From NCBI GenBank assembly GCA_021234155.1, contig JAJEKV010000109.1, positions 188,001-252,000 of the forward strand: DNA of 64,000 bases. Reading direction: 5' to 3'. Below the pieces are notes generated by a model that saw only the letters and a program-made list of their open reading frames with translations, had not been told where the DNA came from and searched no databases. Positions 12,861-25,672 of the stretch are shown here, in pieces (position 1 is the stretch's first letter; every line of letters starts with the position of its first letter). The stretch comes from Isoetes taiwanensis (lineage: Eukaryota; Streptophyta; Lycopodiopsida; Isoetales; Isoetaceae). The position numbers and the translations under genes are program-made.

Positions 12861-13310
12861 ATGCTATCATGGTCATCACCTATACAAGAATATTCCTATG
12901 GAATACTTCAAGGAATGAATATTTTAGAAAATTATTCAGAGCGCAAGACAAGGTTTGAACTTGTGATCTCGTATTGCAATGCGAACATTTTGACTAAGTA
13001 TTATCCTTTAATTGTTATGCATATATATGTTATAACCAGTTGTGTTGTCCAATGCATAACTAACACCAGCAAGGTTCAAGAACCGACAGTCCGAATGGCA
13101 GTCGCCAACATAGTGTCCTCGGCGTGTCTCAGCTGCACTGGCTAGTAGAAAACCTGCATCTATCATCTCTTTTATCCTCCTCCTAGTACTAGGAGGCAAA
13201 TCATTAAAAACTTGGGATCATGGCCAAGCTTCTAGGAGAAGAGAAAAGCAGATGAAGCGGTCTAAAATGAACGGACTGAGGATTTAAATAAATAGTCATA
13301 TTATTTGGCA

Positions 13311-13470
13311 AGTGTGACAAATGTTTGTCACGTAGTATTTGTCACGCATGACCAAATTTATTAAACTTTGTCAGCCGTGACAAAATATGACATGATTTGT
13401 CACAAGTGACAATTTTAAAATTTTGCCTCATTTTTTGAATTTGAATTTTTGTCACGCATTGCAGAAAAAA
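13311..13470. repeat. TTTGTCAC/GTGACAAA inverted-repeat cluster
   Basis: At least six TTTGTCAC or GTGACAAA words occur in both orientations within about 160 bp, e.g. GTGTGACAAATGTTTGTCAC. The block can form several alternative hairpins. It may be the core of a foldback element. Confidence 0.5.
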
Positions 13471-13499
13471 ATAATTATTGTCATGAAGGGAAATGATAG

Positions 13500-14261
13500 A
13501 AGGGAGAGAGGCAAACCTGGGCACGATGCACATTCTTTCCAGTGTGCTTTACCAAGATCCACAAACATAAAAAAGAAATCCTAACGTGCCTCTTCCTGGT
13601 CACTAACAGGTAGCCACATTCCAAGACCACTAGGAAGAAAACACCTCTCCCAAAAACTTAACTTCCAAAAAGAAAAAAGAAACTTCTACCCACAATTACA
13701 AAGCGCAAGGGCCTTTTGTCACGCTCACATTTGTCATGTACATCATCAAAATCCCTACTTCCTTTTTGACTGCCATGAGACAATCCATGCATGTAATCAT
13801 AATCATTGTCTGTGCCTTCAAGTTCCCACTTACAGGTTTAGTAACTCCATAATCTCGAGAGATGTTTTCTTGCTCCGGTCTCCGTGCTTCTGTTATAGCT
13901 ATTCTATCATCTATTGAATGTCTGTTTATATGAGCCCAATGTCCAATAATATTTGAAGCTGTTGGATATGCCACCCTTTCATACATAGCCTCCCTAGTGT
14001 ATGACATTCTATCATAGCCATCTTCATCTAGAGACAGCCCTCCAAAGCTTGTGCATCCAAAAGAATAAAGAGAAGTCACCATCCAAGAATAATATGTGGT
14101 AACTTTCTCTGAAACCCACATCCTTCAGTTCATGTCATCTTCTTGTCATGAAAGGTGAAGGATGCATGGAGGACAAGCATATGATCCATTACTATTGGAT
14201 GGAAACCCCCGTAGAAGAGATTAACCACACAAAAAAAGCAATTTTTGTTTCTTCTTTATGT
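13500..14261. other. Unassigned; one 141-codon open frame
   Basis: A minus-strand frame at 13,696-14,121 is open for 141 codons but shows no domain, signal or repeat that I recognise. It may be a chance frame or an exon relic. A gene is not supported. Confidence 0.25.
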
Positions 14262-14312
14262 GAAGCCCTTCTTCGTCTCCGTGGACGATAAAAATACCTT
14301 CCTTCCTTCCTT
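14262..14312 (+). repeat. LINE/SINE 3' terminus B with TTCC tail
   Basis: CTTCGTCTCCGTGGACGATAAAAATA followed by TTCC repeats: a very short copy of the terminus seen at 7.5, 16.5 and 60.4 kb. Confidence 0.6.
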
Positions 14313-14350
14313 CTTTGTGGATTCAAAATTGAATACTTTGGTTTGAATTC

Positions 14351-14701
14351 TAGTATGCCGTGCTAAAAGCTGAGAGCTTTAATAAGTTTCAAAATATGTA
14401 GCAAGCGAAATACTATGACGACTTAAAAAAATTTCAACAGTTGCAACCTGACAAATGCCTTGAAGATCAATCCTCAATCCTTTCTGGTCTTTTTCTAGGT
14501 AAAGATCAAGCAGGTTTCAGAAAACTTGAATATTTACATAGACGACCACATGTTTTTTCTCATCCTTTCTTAAATCTTGCTAAGACTGCTTGGATGCTCC
14601 ACAAGTTGGTATTCAGCTTTGGATTCTCTTCCAGAGCCTATAGGTTGGTATTAACAATCTCTTTTGATCTTTCCTATATGAAGAGCTTGCTAGAATCATG
14701 A
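14351..14701 (+). pseudogene. Possible C-terminal relic of a DUF641 (GIL1/IRK-interacting type) protein
   Basis: The plus frame reads AESFNKFQNM, a stop (TAG at 14,399), QAKYYDDLKKFQ, then NLAKTAWMLHKLVFSFGF and a terminal YMKSLLES. This order resembles the plant DUF641 C-terminus, where a KF-AKY segment is followed by an AK-x-WLLH-x-LAFSF helix and a final YMESV-like tail. The in-frame stop and lack of upstream exons make it a relic. The match rests on memory of the family pattern and could be wrong. Confidence 0.35.
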
Positions 14702-15985
14702 ATCTTATTATGCTGATTATATTTGTTTGCCCAATATACTTTTAATGGTGCTTCCTGGTGTTAGTGCAGGAAAACATATCTTCAAAAGTTTGGTGTATCC
14801 AAAACTTGAAAAAGTTGCAAAATGATGATTCTTATTGCACTTGCTTATTTGTCAGGATTTTACTTTCACATATCACTATATACCTCAACATTGCTATGAA
14901 TTGTTATGTTAACTTGTGACGCTATAAAATACTTATGTGCTAGAAATGTAGCGGGTGCATTATACATCCCCCCTCCCCTACGTAGAGCAATTGTAGCCCT
15001 CCATTTCAAGCATTGACAACCAGATATCACCGTGGGGGGGTTTGTATAATGCACTCTACTCTTTTGCAATGAAGAATACGTATGCAATTGTACCCCTCCA
15101 TTTCAAGCATCAACGACAAGATACCCTTTGTGTTTTTTTTTTGGGGAGGATGCACTCTATTCTTTTGCAATGAAAATTAACTTTTTGTTTGCAAATGGAA
15201 TTTGATAATGTGAATTGTGAGTCTGGAATCTGAATTAGAAATTTAGATAAGCTGCTTAGAATATGGGTAACCAAAGTTACCAAAAAATATAATTGCCAGC
15301 ATTGGTTTACAACCAAATAGCATAACGGGGTATTTGTATAATAGGCCATTGGGTATTATATTACAAATGAGGAAATGGCCAAATTAGAAAAGAGGATTAT
15401 GGCCAAATGTATCAGGGTATTCTTTTACAAACAAAAAAAGGGGGGATTATGGCCAAATGTAAATGGATATTACCGAATAATTGGGGAGGGGAATTATGGC
15501 CAAATACCCCGATTCTAAAAATCCATTTCATATCCCATTGTTTTATAGAAAAAGGGGATTCTAGAGGCATTTTTTGAGGGGGCATTTTTCCGGGTATTGG
15601 AGCACTTTTTTCGTTGTGGAAGTATTTGGTGTTGGTTTGCTTCTCTATTCTTTGTTTGCCCTTATATAGACAGGGCTCTGATGAGGCTGACATGGCTCAG
15701 AGGTTCGAATCCTTCAGTCGTTTCTCATGGTAATGCAGGAAGCGAATTAGAATCAAATAAACTCTTCCTGGTTGAGGGCTTTTTGCGTAAAGTTTCATCA
15801 TTTATGAAGCATTGTGACCAAGGATAGTTTCATTATAGAAGCCCCTGTAAATATCGCTTGCTAGATTGTGCTTTGGTGCATCGAGATGATTTCTATTTAT
15901 ATTTTGCGTTTTTTTTTCTCTTTGTTCTATGAGGCTAGCATGCCCTAGAGGTTTCCAACTTCAAATTAAATATGTGTTTGAATCC
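14702..15985. other. No gene; GGGGATTATGGCCAAATG repeats
   Basis: AT-rich DNA. Between 15,370 and 15,510 the phrase GATTATGGCCAAATG (or AATTATGGCCAAAT) recurs three times. A tRNA-type B-box, GGTTCGAATCC, lies at about 15,702 without a clear partner A-box. Confidence 0.4.
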
Positions 15986-16607
15986 GATGTTTGTTGGGGT
16001 TCAGACTCTCCCCAGTGGCCTTCTTTCCTCGACCGGATGGCGCCGCTGGCCTTTGCCGCCTGCTGCCGCTGGCCTTTGGCGCCTTCGGGTTGCCTCGGGC
16101 GCTGTTGATTCGGATGGCGCTGGGAGGCGCGATGATGGATGGCGCCCGTGAGCCTCGCGAGCGCGCCTCGGTGCCGCGTATGTGCCCGAGCATGCCCGGA
16201 TCGGTGGAGCGCTTTCGGAGGAGGCACCTTCACCGGGCGATTTCCTAAGCGGTTTCTCGGCGCCGCCTTCCTGGAAGGCCCGGGCGACATTAGCTGGGGC
16301 GCTCGTTTTTCCAAAGACACATGGTGAAGAGGTTACGGTTCGGAGGCGTTTGGTGAAGTCTTGTCTGTTGGAGGTATGCTTATTGCTTTTTGCAATAGCA
16401 TGGATTTTTGGATGTGTAGTCATCCTGGCAACAGTTTTTTCCCAGGTGGTTTTTAATCTGGGCCATGGTGGTTATGTTTTGTTCTGTGGGCTTCGGCCCT
16501 TGTTCTGGTTAGGGACTTCGGTCCCGTCTTGTACTTGTGGTCCCATAACCCGATTGGGTTCCGTGGACATTAAAAGTTTCTTCCTTCCTTCCTTCCTTCC
16601 TTTAGCT
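15985..16607 (+). mobile_element. Short GC-rich retroposon ending in terminus C and TTCC tail
   Basis: An abrupt GC-rich island in AT-rich DNA. Its last 230 bases resemble the LINE at 5.9-7.5 kb (TTTTTTCCC, GGTTTTTAATC, then TACTTGTGGTCCCATAACCC, GATTGGGTTCCGTGGACATT, AAAA, TTCC repeats). Two perfect UUCG-loop stems occur (GGGCTTCGGCCC at about 16,489 and GGGACTTCGGTCCC at about 16,513). No RT motif is seen, so it is a 3'-end copy or a non-autonomous relative. A target duplication was not found. Confidence 0.6.
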
Positions 16608-17545
16608 CCTCAAAATCTGCTCAGAAGCTCAAAGCACTCAAAAGTTCTGGGCAGGTCTGGCAGCTGTAGCAAGCAGCTTTATTGCTTGCTTCTAATAAAC
16701 AAAGTGATTTTTATAATGACGAACAAGCAGTAAGGCAATGATTTTTTTCACTATTGATTTGGGTAATGTGATTTTAACGTATGCATGTCCACTATCATCA
16801 TGGAGGTGTCCATTAGGAGAGTGCCGGATGTATTCGCCATTGTGGAGTAGGTAGTTTATTGTAAGCAATCACGTAGCTATGGACATCTTGCCATGATGCT
16901 TATAATTGTTAAAAGTTAACTGTGAGTTATATGATTATAACAATTGACTTTTCTTATGTGCTCCACATCCAAACTGAATGAGGAAGAGAAAGAAATGTAG
17001 ATACATGCAACTTAAACCAACTTCAAACTCAAGGTTAATGTATAGACTTTCTATATGGAAATCTAACTTGGAGATCTATTCCATATGTCGTTTCATAAGT
17101 TATACTGTTGGCAGCAGAAGCAATCTATCTCTGGATCTTTCACAGAGTGATCTCCAGCTGATGCTGTGGGGTCAATTTACCATCAAAGTTAGCCGAATCC
17201 TTCCTACTTGTTTTTTGCTACAGCTCATGATATTGACCTTAGATTTGCCCTTAAAGTTACTTTGCAAACTATTGTACATTCATGAGGCACAAATAGTGGA
17301 ACTGCAGGATGCGATTTCAAGGCTTCATTCACAATATAAGTTGAAATGTTAAAACTTGGAAAGTCAACCATCTGTAACTTTCACAATGAAGTATATCATT
17401 CGGGCCGTCCTTTAAATATGACAGAAGTGAAAAAGATCTCGCAGCACCCATTCTCCACAGTGCTGTAATATCTCTCCCATATGCCAGTATCCCGCACTGA
17501 ATAAGAAACGAACAAAATTAGCAGAAAGGCAAGCTTGAGGTCCAA
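16608..17545. other. No gene recognised
   Basis: AT-rich. A 124-codon plus-strand frame at 16,978-17,352 shows no family signature. Confidence 0.35.
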
Positions 17546-18790
17546 AAAGTTGGGTGGTTTGTTTTGTGCTGGTGGTTGGGTGGATGCTTAAAGAAGGATA
17601 TGTTATGAAGCTCCATCTTTCTGCTCGATCTACTGTGCTTTTTCAAGGAGAATTGTCAGCTATGTTTCCTGTTGATAGAGGAGTTCGACAGGGATGTCCC
17701 CTTGCCCCATTATTGTTCACTATTGTGGCAAAGATATTGTCCCAGCTGTTGGCTTTAACTACTGTAATTCAGGGATTGACTATGGAGTATGGATCTCAAG
17801 AAGTTTGTAATCAGTATGCTGATGATACATTTCTCTTTCTAGTGGCTGAGGATGATAATCTTCTGAATGCTAAACTTTTGCTGAACTCTTTCTTGCTGGC
17901 ATCAGGGGTTCTTGTTGGGTGGCTAAAGTGCTCTGCTTTATGGACCTTGGATCTGGATGTTCCTCCCTGTGTTTATATCTGTGGAAAGTACTTCCTCAAG
18001 GGAAGGCCACAAAACTCTTGGGCATTCCTGTGGGTATACATATCTCTACTTCATATGCATGGGATGTTATAGTGGAAGGCCTGCGTAAGCATCTTTTTTG
18101 GTGGAATACAGCTAAGCTCTCTCTGACATGGAGGATAGTAGTTGCTAAGCAGGTTCTCAGCAACACTCACATGTATATGGCATGTGTTGTATTTGCCTCA
18201 CAAGAGGTGGTAACTTTATTTGGACAGGTACCGAGACAGGTGTGATTGTTAAGGTCGCTTGGTCCACATGTATCAAACTAAGATTTGCTGGAGGTCTAGG
18301 TATGATTGACTTTCATTTACAGAGTCAAATTATGATATCTAAGTTCATTTGTCACTACTTGGAGGGCATGGTACATTCGCCTAAAATGAGGTTGGTTGCG
18401 CAAGCACTTGGGCAGTGTATTCCTTTTGGGAAACCGACACTTAGGGCAGTTCTTCCTTGGTGTCTCTTTTATCAGTTTCGTCCATATCCGAATGCTTCCC
18501 CCTTCTTGAAGGGACTGTTAGATTCTTGGGAGACAGTTCGTGTGCTATTTAAGATTAATCTAGGTGTGAGGCACATGTAGGTTCTCCATGTTGGTGAATT
18601 CCTCTGGATAATCACATGCCTCTGTGTGCTACTGTTCATCCATTGACTAGGTGGCATTGGAGGCTTGCTGGTATTCTCACAATTGGTGCTTGGTATGAGG
18701 CTGGACACTTGTTGCCTTGGGATGCTTTTCAGAAGTTTATGCTATCACGATGGGACAGAGCTCCGTGGCAAAAGTTGAGATAGCATAGCA
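17546..18790 (+). pseudogene. LINE reverse transcriptase fragment
   Basis: Non-LTR RT from mid-palm onward: MKLHLSARS, PVDRGVRQGCPLAPLLFTIV (motif B) and NQYADDTFLFLVAEDDN with intact YADD at about 17,815. Then come KLLGIPVG and the maturase-like tail WWNTAKLSLTWRIVVAKQVL. Downstream frames carry RWDRAPWQKLR near 18,770. At least two frameshifts separate these parts. The endonuclease and fingers are missing. Sequence resembles the 26.6-29.2 kb LINE, so it is probably the same clade. No poly(A) tail is seen. Confidence 0.8.
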
Positions 18791-20779
18791 GATGCCTACT
18801 CTACTTGGAATATAGGATTTGAACCCACAAGCAACCAAATCTTGCTTCTCCTCAATCCTTCTAAAGTGGCTTCCATTCTCCAAATGCAGAACAATTGCAG
18901 AAAGAGCTTCGGTTTTTCCAGACCCTTTTGGCAGGGGAGCAAGGTTTCGGCAAGAAAGCATGCCCGACCCTTTTGGCATGAAAGTCTAGATGTCTGCCTT
19001 ATCCACTTTCAAAAATCGCAAGCTATTATTCTTTCCACAACCATTGCAACTAAAAATTTGAAAAATGACCTTTAAGTGCAATTAAGCTGTTCAAACGGTT
19101 TTGCATACAATACACGCCAGGGATCATAGTCCCAACCATGCGAGAAAAGCCCTCCTGCAATATAAAATGAAATATTGCAAGTTTACAATGATTCATTTCA
19201 GAATTAATTTTGGACCCTCAGATTAAGACAGAGCTTTGGAATCTTCCTTTCTAAGATGCATTATTTTCGAAATTGACTGTTTAGTATGATTTTAGCAATG
19301 GTTTGTCGAGAAACATGGGGAATTTTTTGGGGGCTTTTTTTTTGGCTTTCTGTTTGTGATGGTCTTGAAAGGGAATCACAGACCACATGTCATAGCAGTG
19401 ATCCTGATCCGATTCGGCTGCGTCTACAACTAACGCGTGAGCAGGATGAGGGTTCTGTTGATTTTCAGGGCAGACCCGCCTAGAGAAGCAGTGTAGATGA
19501 TGTAAACCCACAGCAGTAGATTTGTGGAAGTTGAAAGCTTGGCAGTTTCAATGGCTCTTCTACGTTCTTTGTTCTATCTTACAAACGAAAACACGCAAAT
19601 ATAGCAGCAGCCAAGAAACTGTTATTCGGTGTCAATGTATGTAATATTTTTGCTGCTTTACAATGTGGCAATTCTTTCACAAAGCGTGCCTCTCATCTAT
19701 AATTGTTCAGAAGGACATATTCCTATTTGGATCATCAGAAAAACGTTATGGTCATTTTACCAAAAATACCCTTAAAATAGGGGTATTTTCGCAATTTTGC
19801 AAAAAATTAAGGGCATTTTTTAAATTTGCCGAATAGCTTTCCATGCAATGATCAATTATAGCAAAGAATTCAAGAGCCCGGGGATTTGAACCCACTGCCA
19901 AATCGGCAGCACCATACATCTTCCATGGTGCCATTGAAGATAATCTTGAGACATTAGAGGCAATTCTATGAGGGATAGATCAACATTGCACATTGTCAAG
20001 TAAATTCTCCACCTCATCATCATCTGATAAGGGTCCATCAGAATGGCACTTCTCCATGGTACGAATAGCCACATAACCTTGAGTATAAATGGAGTAGTAA
20101 CAACATTATCAGACCAGAATAATTAGGTGCAGAATGTATACCAAGAACAACGATACCTATCCAGAATAATTAGTTGCAGAATGTATTCAAAGAACAACGA
20201 TATTAATGTATCTGGCATGATAACTTCTACATGCTTGCTGAGAAATAGGTAATTTACTATAGCAATAAAGCTGGATATCAAAGTCATCTAAAGTTCATTG
20301 CCCAATACATTTGATGCAAATTACAAGGAACCAGTGGCTCTGGACTTGATTTGACTATAATATAATGATGGCTCAGCTTATAACCAGAACGATGAGATCA
20401 CAAATGTGCAACTCTATGAAATTTAGATCTCTTTGCAATTAGATCTCATGTAGGCTTCACAGATAATATCTGGACTAGAACCTCCCTCTGTGCGGTTTGT
20501 TCTTAAGAACGGGCAAGATGTAGCTACCACATTATCATCCAGAGATGAAGCACTTGATGCTGGAAATGTTTACTGCTTTAGCAGCCTTTTTTTACTATTA
20601 GCGGGTGCTTTTAATGATCTCATGTAGATAGCAGTGCAATCGCCAAACCAGCAATGGCCTCGACTGAGCTAACATTCTAAATAGCCAGCCAAGCCTCTAT
20701 CTAGATATAGCATAACGAAAATAACTTCCGAGTTTTTATTCCATCGCAAAAAAAAAAAAAAAAATGTGTGCTGGAATAA
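18791..20779. other. No gene; SINE-like B-boxes on the minus strand
   Basis: AT-rich DNA with no coding signature. GTGGGTTCAAATCC, a tRNA-type B-box, occurs on the minus strand near 18,820 and again near 19,880. Confidence 0.35.
19872..19965 (-). repeat. tRNA-derived SINE head (candidate)
   Basis: Minus strand reads AATGGCACCATGGAAGATG (A-box-like), then GGCAGTGGGTTCAAATCCCC (B-box GGTTCAAATCC) about 40 bases on, the spacing of a tRNA internal promoter. A possible second copy of the B-box lies near 18,820. Confidence 0.4.
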
Positions 20780-20890
20780 GGACATTGTATTCGATAACTT
20801 AGATGTCGGTGCTCTGTAAAACAACAGCATGGGTCTGTAGACCAACATCAGTGTTCTGTAAAACAATATGGTCAACGTTCTATCAGTGTT
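20780..20890. repeat. Target tandem repeat, left part
   Basis: Units of GTGTTCTGTAAAACAACA followed by GCATGGGTCTGT repeat here and continue past the copia element at 25,673-25,730. The insertion split one unit between GTGTT and CTGTAAAAC. Confidence 0.7.
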
Positions 20891-21102
20891 TGTGAATACA
20901 AAGTGCACAACAAGATATGGTGGGAATATGTAGTTGGGTTTTGTATTGAATGAATTAACAAAAAGATTACAATAGACAGATATATATGCATTGGACAAAT
21001 GCATGGAGGGGACCCGTTACTTCTTGTGCCTCTTGGACACGTCAGCAGGGATGGGCTGATAGGCAGATAGCGCTGCCGCTCCCCTGCCGCTAACTACTAA
21101 TA
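20891..21102 (-). repeat. 3' LTR of the copia element
   Basis: 212 bp; begins on the minus strand with TATTAGTAGTTAGCGGCAG directly after the PPT. Pairs with 25,461-25,672. Confidence 0.92.
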
Positions 21103-21110
21103 CTCCCCCA
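21103..21110 (-). other. Polypurine tract (plus-strand primer site)
   Basis: Minus strand TGGGGGAG immediately precedes the 3' LTR, as expected for second-strand priming. Confidence 0.75.
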
Positions 21111-24100
21111 TCAGCCAGACTCTAGCTGGCGGCTGTCTTCTGGATATATCTTCAATTGCTCACAAAAACAGTCTAACTTATCTCGAGAGAGTGACTTTGT
21201 CGGCAAATCTGCTATCATGTATTCTTTTGGACAGTAGAGCAAGTTAATTACTCCATTCTTTACTTGCTCTCGGATAAAGTGATATCTAGTGTCAATATGT
21301 CTCGTTCTTGCATGATACTTGGAAGAATAGGCTAATTCCACAGCACTCTTGTTGTCACAATAGATAATGGTAGGTCCTTCTTGCGGAAGCATGATTTCCC
21401 TTAGTAATTCTCTTAACCATATTACTTCTTGTGTTGCAGAAGTAGCAACTATATACTCAGCTTCAGTGCTTGATAATGCAACTATAGGTTGCTTTTTACT
21501 CTTCCAAGAGATAAGTCAATTTCCCAAATAGAATATGAATGCTGAAGTGGATCGACTTGTATCTCGCTCTCCAGCCCAATCCGCATCACAATATCCATAA
21601 AGTTGAAATGAGTCTGGACTGGTTTTATAATTCAGCACATGATTCTTGGTTCCTCCAATATATCTCATTATTCTTTTGACAGCAAGCCAATGAAGGTGTC
21701 CTGGATTATTCAAGAATTGGCTCAACACTCCAACTGAATATGCTATGTCTGGCCTCGTGCACAGGGCCAAATAATTCAGGGAGACAATTGCATGTCTATA
21801 TGGGACATCCTTCATTGCATCTCTCTCTTGCTCAGTAGAAGGGGACATATCATTTGTGTATGAGATATTAGCTTCCATAGGTGTTGCTGTAGGATTATCT
21901 TGATCCATTCCAAACCTATTCAAATATCATCAATATAACGTGCTTGACTTAACTTCATCCATCCATTTTTACAGTCTCGGATGATTTAGATTTCAAGGAA
22001 GTGGTGCACCTCCCCGTGTCAGACATCGGGAACTCGGCTGATAGCTGGCTCTTCACTTGATTAAGGAGAACAATAGAATTTGCCAATAATAGGCAGCCAT
22101 CAACATATAAGGCAACCATAATAAAGAACTTCCCCATACGGTGCACATATACATTATCATCAACAGAGGTACTCCCAAAACCGAGATTAAGAAGGTGACC
22201 ATTCATGCGATCAAACCAGGCTTTAGGGGACTGCTTCAAACCATATAATGCCTTTTTGAGTTTACACACCAAGTTCTCGTGGCCAGCCTTCACATAACCT
22301 TCTAGTTGATCCACATAAACTTCTTCATTTAGTGTGCCATATAAGAAGGCAGTTTGAACGTCTGACTGATGGACCTCCAAGTTGGATTGAACCACCATAG
22401 CAAGCAGAGTTCGAATGGATGACATACGCACCATGGGAGAAAATATATCTGTAAAGTCAATACCAGCAATTTGTGAGAACCCACGGGCAACAAACCTTGC
22501 TTTAAAACGCTCGACTTGGCCTGCAACATTGCGCTTGAATTTAAATAGCCACTTGGTAGTGACCATCTTTCTTTCAGGCGGGAGAGGAGTGAGTTCCCAC
22601 GTTCCATTCTTCAATAAGAAATCATACTCAGATTGCATGGTTTGTCGCCATTGCTTGGCATGGGGACCTGATAAGGCTTCTTGAACAGTTAATGGTTCTT
22701 GAGAGGCTTCATCAAGAGGCACCAAATCAATAGATTCATCATCTTGAATTATCATGTTCATCCATCGCTTATGGGTTCCTTGAGAAGCTTCTAATGCATC
22801 AGCCGCCTTAGAGGAAAGATAACTGATTCTGCCAGATCTAGTTGAGTCGCGATTTGGTTTATTAGGATCCACTGTTGTAGGAATACCAGCAATACGACCA
22901 ATATGTCGCCCTTGTCGAGATGAAGGGTCCGACAGATTGGGGTCAAGAGGAGGCAGATCCGCAATATCTCCTAAGGCTTCAAAAGGATTAAGTGCGACAT
23001 CAGAATCAATAACATCATCAGAGGGATGTGGAATAGTTGCACTGGTAGATGGACAAGAATCGTCTTGTTGGGCTCCCCCAGAATCTTCCATAAAGCAATC
23101 AACCAATTTCTCCAGGTTAAGGCGTCTATGCACTAGAATCTCTATCATGGGCTTGGTGAGATCTCCATAAAAGATATGCTCGTTAAAGATAACATCTCCA
23201 ATATGCCAAGAGAATACCCCACAAAGACACATTTTTTACTCTTGTCCTCCAACTTTTGTCTAAGTTCATCAGGAATATGAGCATAGGCAAGGCACCCAAA
23301 CATGCGCAAGTGGCCAAGAGAGGGCACTCGATTCTCCCACAACTGGCATGGAGTTGATCTTTGAAGAGCCGCAGTAGGTAAACTGTTTCTAAGATATGCG
23401 GCAGTCATGATAGCTTCTTCCCAAAATTTATCAGGCATCCAGCTAGTTTGAGCATGCATCGAGCACTTTCAACTAAAGTGCGGTTCATCCGTTCAGCAAC
23501 CCCATTTTGTTGAGGTGAATAGGAGGTAATGTATTGATGAACGATGTCATACTCGGCACAATAATGGTCAAAATGGCCTGAAAAATATTCCCTTCCCCCA
23601 TCACTTCGCAACACTCGAATCCTTCGTCCAATTTGGGTTTCAACTTCGGCTTTGAATAATCGAAACATGTCAAAGACTTCAGACTTTCTGGCAAGTAATC
23701 GCACAGTGACAAATCTTGAGAAGTCATCAATAAATGTGAGGATATACTTCTTCCTTTCAAGAGTCAAAGTTCGCATCGGGCCACATAGATCAGAATGAAT
23801 AATCTCCAACGGACCCATGGCTCTAGTACTTTCTCCTACAGGGAAGGGGGCTCTTTTGTGTTTCCCTAAAATGCAAGCTTCGCAAAAGTCCATATCATCA
23901 TTGCCTTCAATAGGATCTAAACCAGAGATCATATTGGATCGGGATAAAGTTTGGAGAGCTTGCTCATGAACATGCCCCAAGCGATTATGCCACAACTTTA
24001 GATTTGATGGTTTGGGCTTAATGGAAAGGGCTTGAGGAGGTGCCGTAAGTATGGCATCCAATTGATATAAGCCTTCCACTCTAGTGCCCGTGGCTGCTAG

Positions 24101-25211
24101 GGCTCCCTCAGCATAAGTAATATAGCATCAGCAATCTTACCCACAGAGAGAAGTGTCTGGGTTAAGCCGGGAACATAGAAAACATTTTGAATCTCTTTGG
24201 GGGTCTCACCAAGGTGAACTAAGATAGTTCCTTTCCCACATACTTGATAAGATCGGCTATCTCCCATATAAACTTGTTGCTGGTTATTAAGAGATTCATA
24301 AGTATGAAAAATCTCCCTTAATGGCGTCATGTGCATAGGCTTACCAGAGTCCAGCCATATAACCCGATTTTGAGGATGGTCTTCAAAAGTAGATGCCATA
24401 AATAGTTTATTACCAGGTCGAGATTCATTTTTCAGATCAGAAGAAGAAGATGGGTTTACCATGATCATTCGGCAGTCTCACGCGATAATCTTTGGAACGA
24501 TGCCCAAGTTTCCCACAACGAAAACACTCCACTCTTCCATTTCGAGAGGGGCGTCTAGAATTATAAGGTGTACCACCAAAGTAGGTCTTCTTCTGCGCAT
24601 AAAGAATGCAGCATTTTTTGAATTACCTCCATCAGAGATCTTCATCTTTCTCTCTTCTTTCATAAGGGCAGCAACAAGGTATCCATAGTTTGATTGGGAA
24701 TGTTCGTCAACGTGGTGACAACATGTTTATAATCAGATGCAAGTCCTTTAAGTAATACTGCCATCTGGTCCTCCATAGAAACAATGGCGTTGACACGAGC
24801 CAATTGCACAATAAGGTAGCGCATGCGGCTTAAATATTCAGCAATGGCTTTACTAGACTCCATCTTTAGGTCAAATAATTGTTGCTTACATACCTTACCG
24901 GTGCCTCCAAACGCGGTTAATAAAGTGCTTCAATTATGATGTGCAGATTTGGTAAGGTCTATCAAATGCACATACTTCTCTCCAAGGGCTAAACCAATGG
25001 TGGTGAGGGCCTTACGATCCCTTTGCTCCCACTCAGAAATTTTGGCAGCCTCAACAGGTTTGGGTTCTGTCCCATCCACTACTCCCCAGGTGGCTTCTCT
25101 CATTAGCATCAATTGTAATTTTGTGGACCAGGTATGCAAATTATGGCCACTAAATTTTTCTAGAAAATTTTCAAGGAATTTCTCCAACCCTTGAGATGAG
25201 GACCCAACCAT
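21111..25211 (-). pseudogene. copia gag-pol, many frameshifts, RT active site lost
   Basis: Order is gag, protease, integrase, RT, RNase H (Ty1/copia). Gag starts at 25,211 (MVGSSSQGLEKFLENF). A CCHC-like knuckle (CGKLGHRSKD) lies near 24,500. Protease has WLDSGKPMHMTP, with DSG followed by K instead of A. Integrase has LWHNRLGHV, CEACILGKHKR, FIDDFSR and SPQQNGVAER. RT spans about 21,960-22,700 and keeps FKARFVARG, but the catalytic YVDD reads YVDG at 22,096-22,107. RNase H has YCDADWAG and YCDNKSAVEL. At least eight frame breaks and the Asp-to-Gly change mean it cannot move on its own. Confidence 0.9.
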
Positions 25212-25450
25212 CTTATAGATTCTTAAGAATAAAAATAAATGCCAAATAAAGGCAAATACCTGGCTTCAAGAAAAGGAGAGGCGCTCAAAAACGCTTGATC
25301 TTCTCTGTTGGCAACAACAACAAGGGAATTTGGGTCGCCGAATATAAGAACGGCGCCGCATTTAAATGCGCTCGTTCACTCGAAGTATAGCAAGCTTGCA
25401 CTTTATATCTTCACGGCACTGGGCCTTGCTCTTATGCGCCATACCCGACG

Positions 25451-25460
25451 TCTGATACCA
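25451..25460 (-). other. Primer-binding site (initiator Met tRNA)
   Basis: Minus strand TGGTATCAGA directly after the 5' LTR, the standard plant copia PBS. Confidence 0.88.
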
Positions 25461-25672
25461 TGTGAATATAGAGTGCACAACAAGATATGGTGGGAATATG
25501 TAGTTGAGTTTTGTATTGAATGAATTAACAAAAAGATTACAATAGACAGATATATATGCATTGGACAAATGCATGGAGGGGACCCATTACTTCTTGTGCC
25601 TCTTGGACACGTCAGCAGGGATGGGCTGACAGGCAGATAGCGCTGCCGCTCCACTGCCGCTAACTGCTAATA
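25461..25672 (-). repeat. 5' LTR of the copia element
   Basis: 212 bp, same length as the partner LTR; ends in TTCACA next to the PBS. Confidence 0.92.

Larger units (their letters stand above)
20891..25672 (-). mobile_element. Complete-structure Ty1/copia LTR retrotransposon
   Basis: Two 212-bp LTRs (20,891-21,102 and 25,461-25,672) flank a gag-pol region read on the minus strand. A 5-bp target duplication GTGTT lies at 20,886-20,890 and 25,673-25,677. The PBS TGGTATCAGA abuts the 5' LTR and the PPT TGGGGGAG abuts the 3' LTR. The LTRs differ at 7 of 212 positions by my count, a moderately young insertion. On the element strand the LTRs run TATTAG to TTCACA, so the usual 5' TG is absent. Confidence 0.93.

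Noticed and set aside
13696-14121. 141-codon minus-strand open frame
   Set aside because: No recognisable domain and no supporting exon structure.
15683-15720. Perfect B-box GGTTCGAATCC
   Set aside because: No A-box or stem pairs around it; too little for a SINE or tRNA.
16001-16423. GC-rich open frames on both strands
   Set aside because: Base composition of the retroposon keeps many frames open; no family match.
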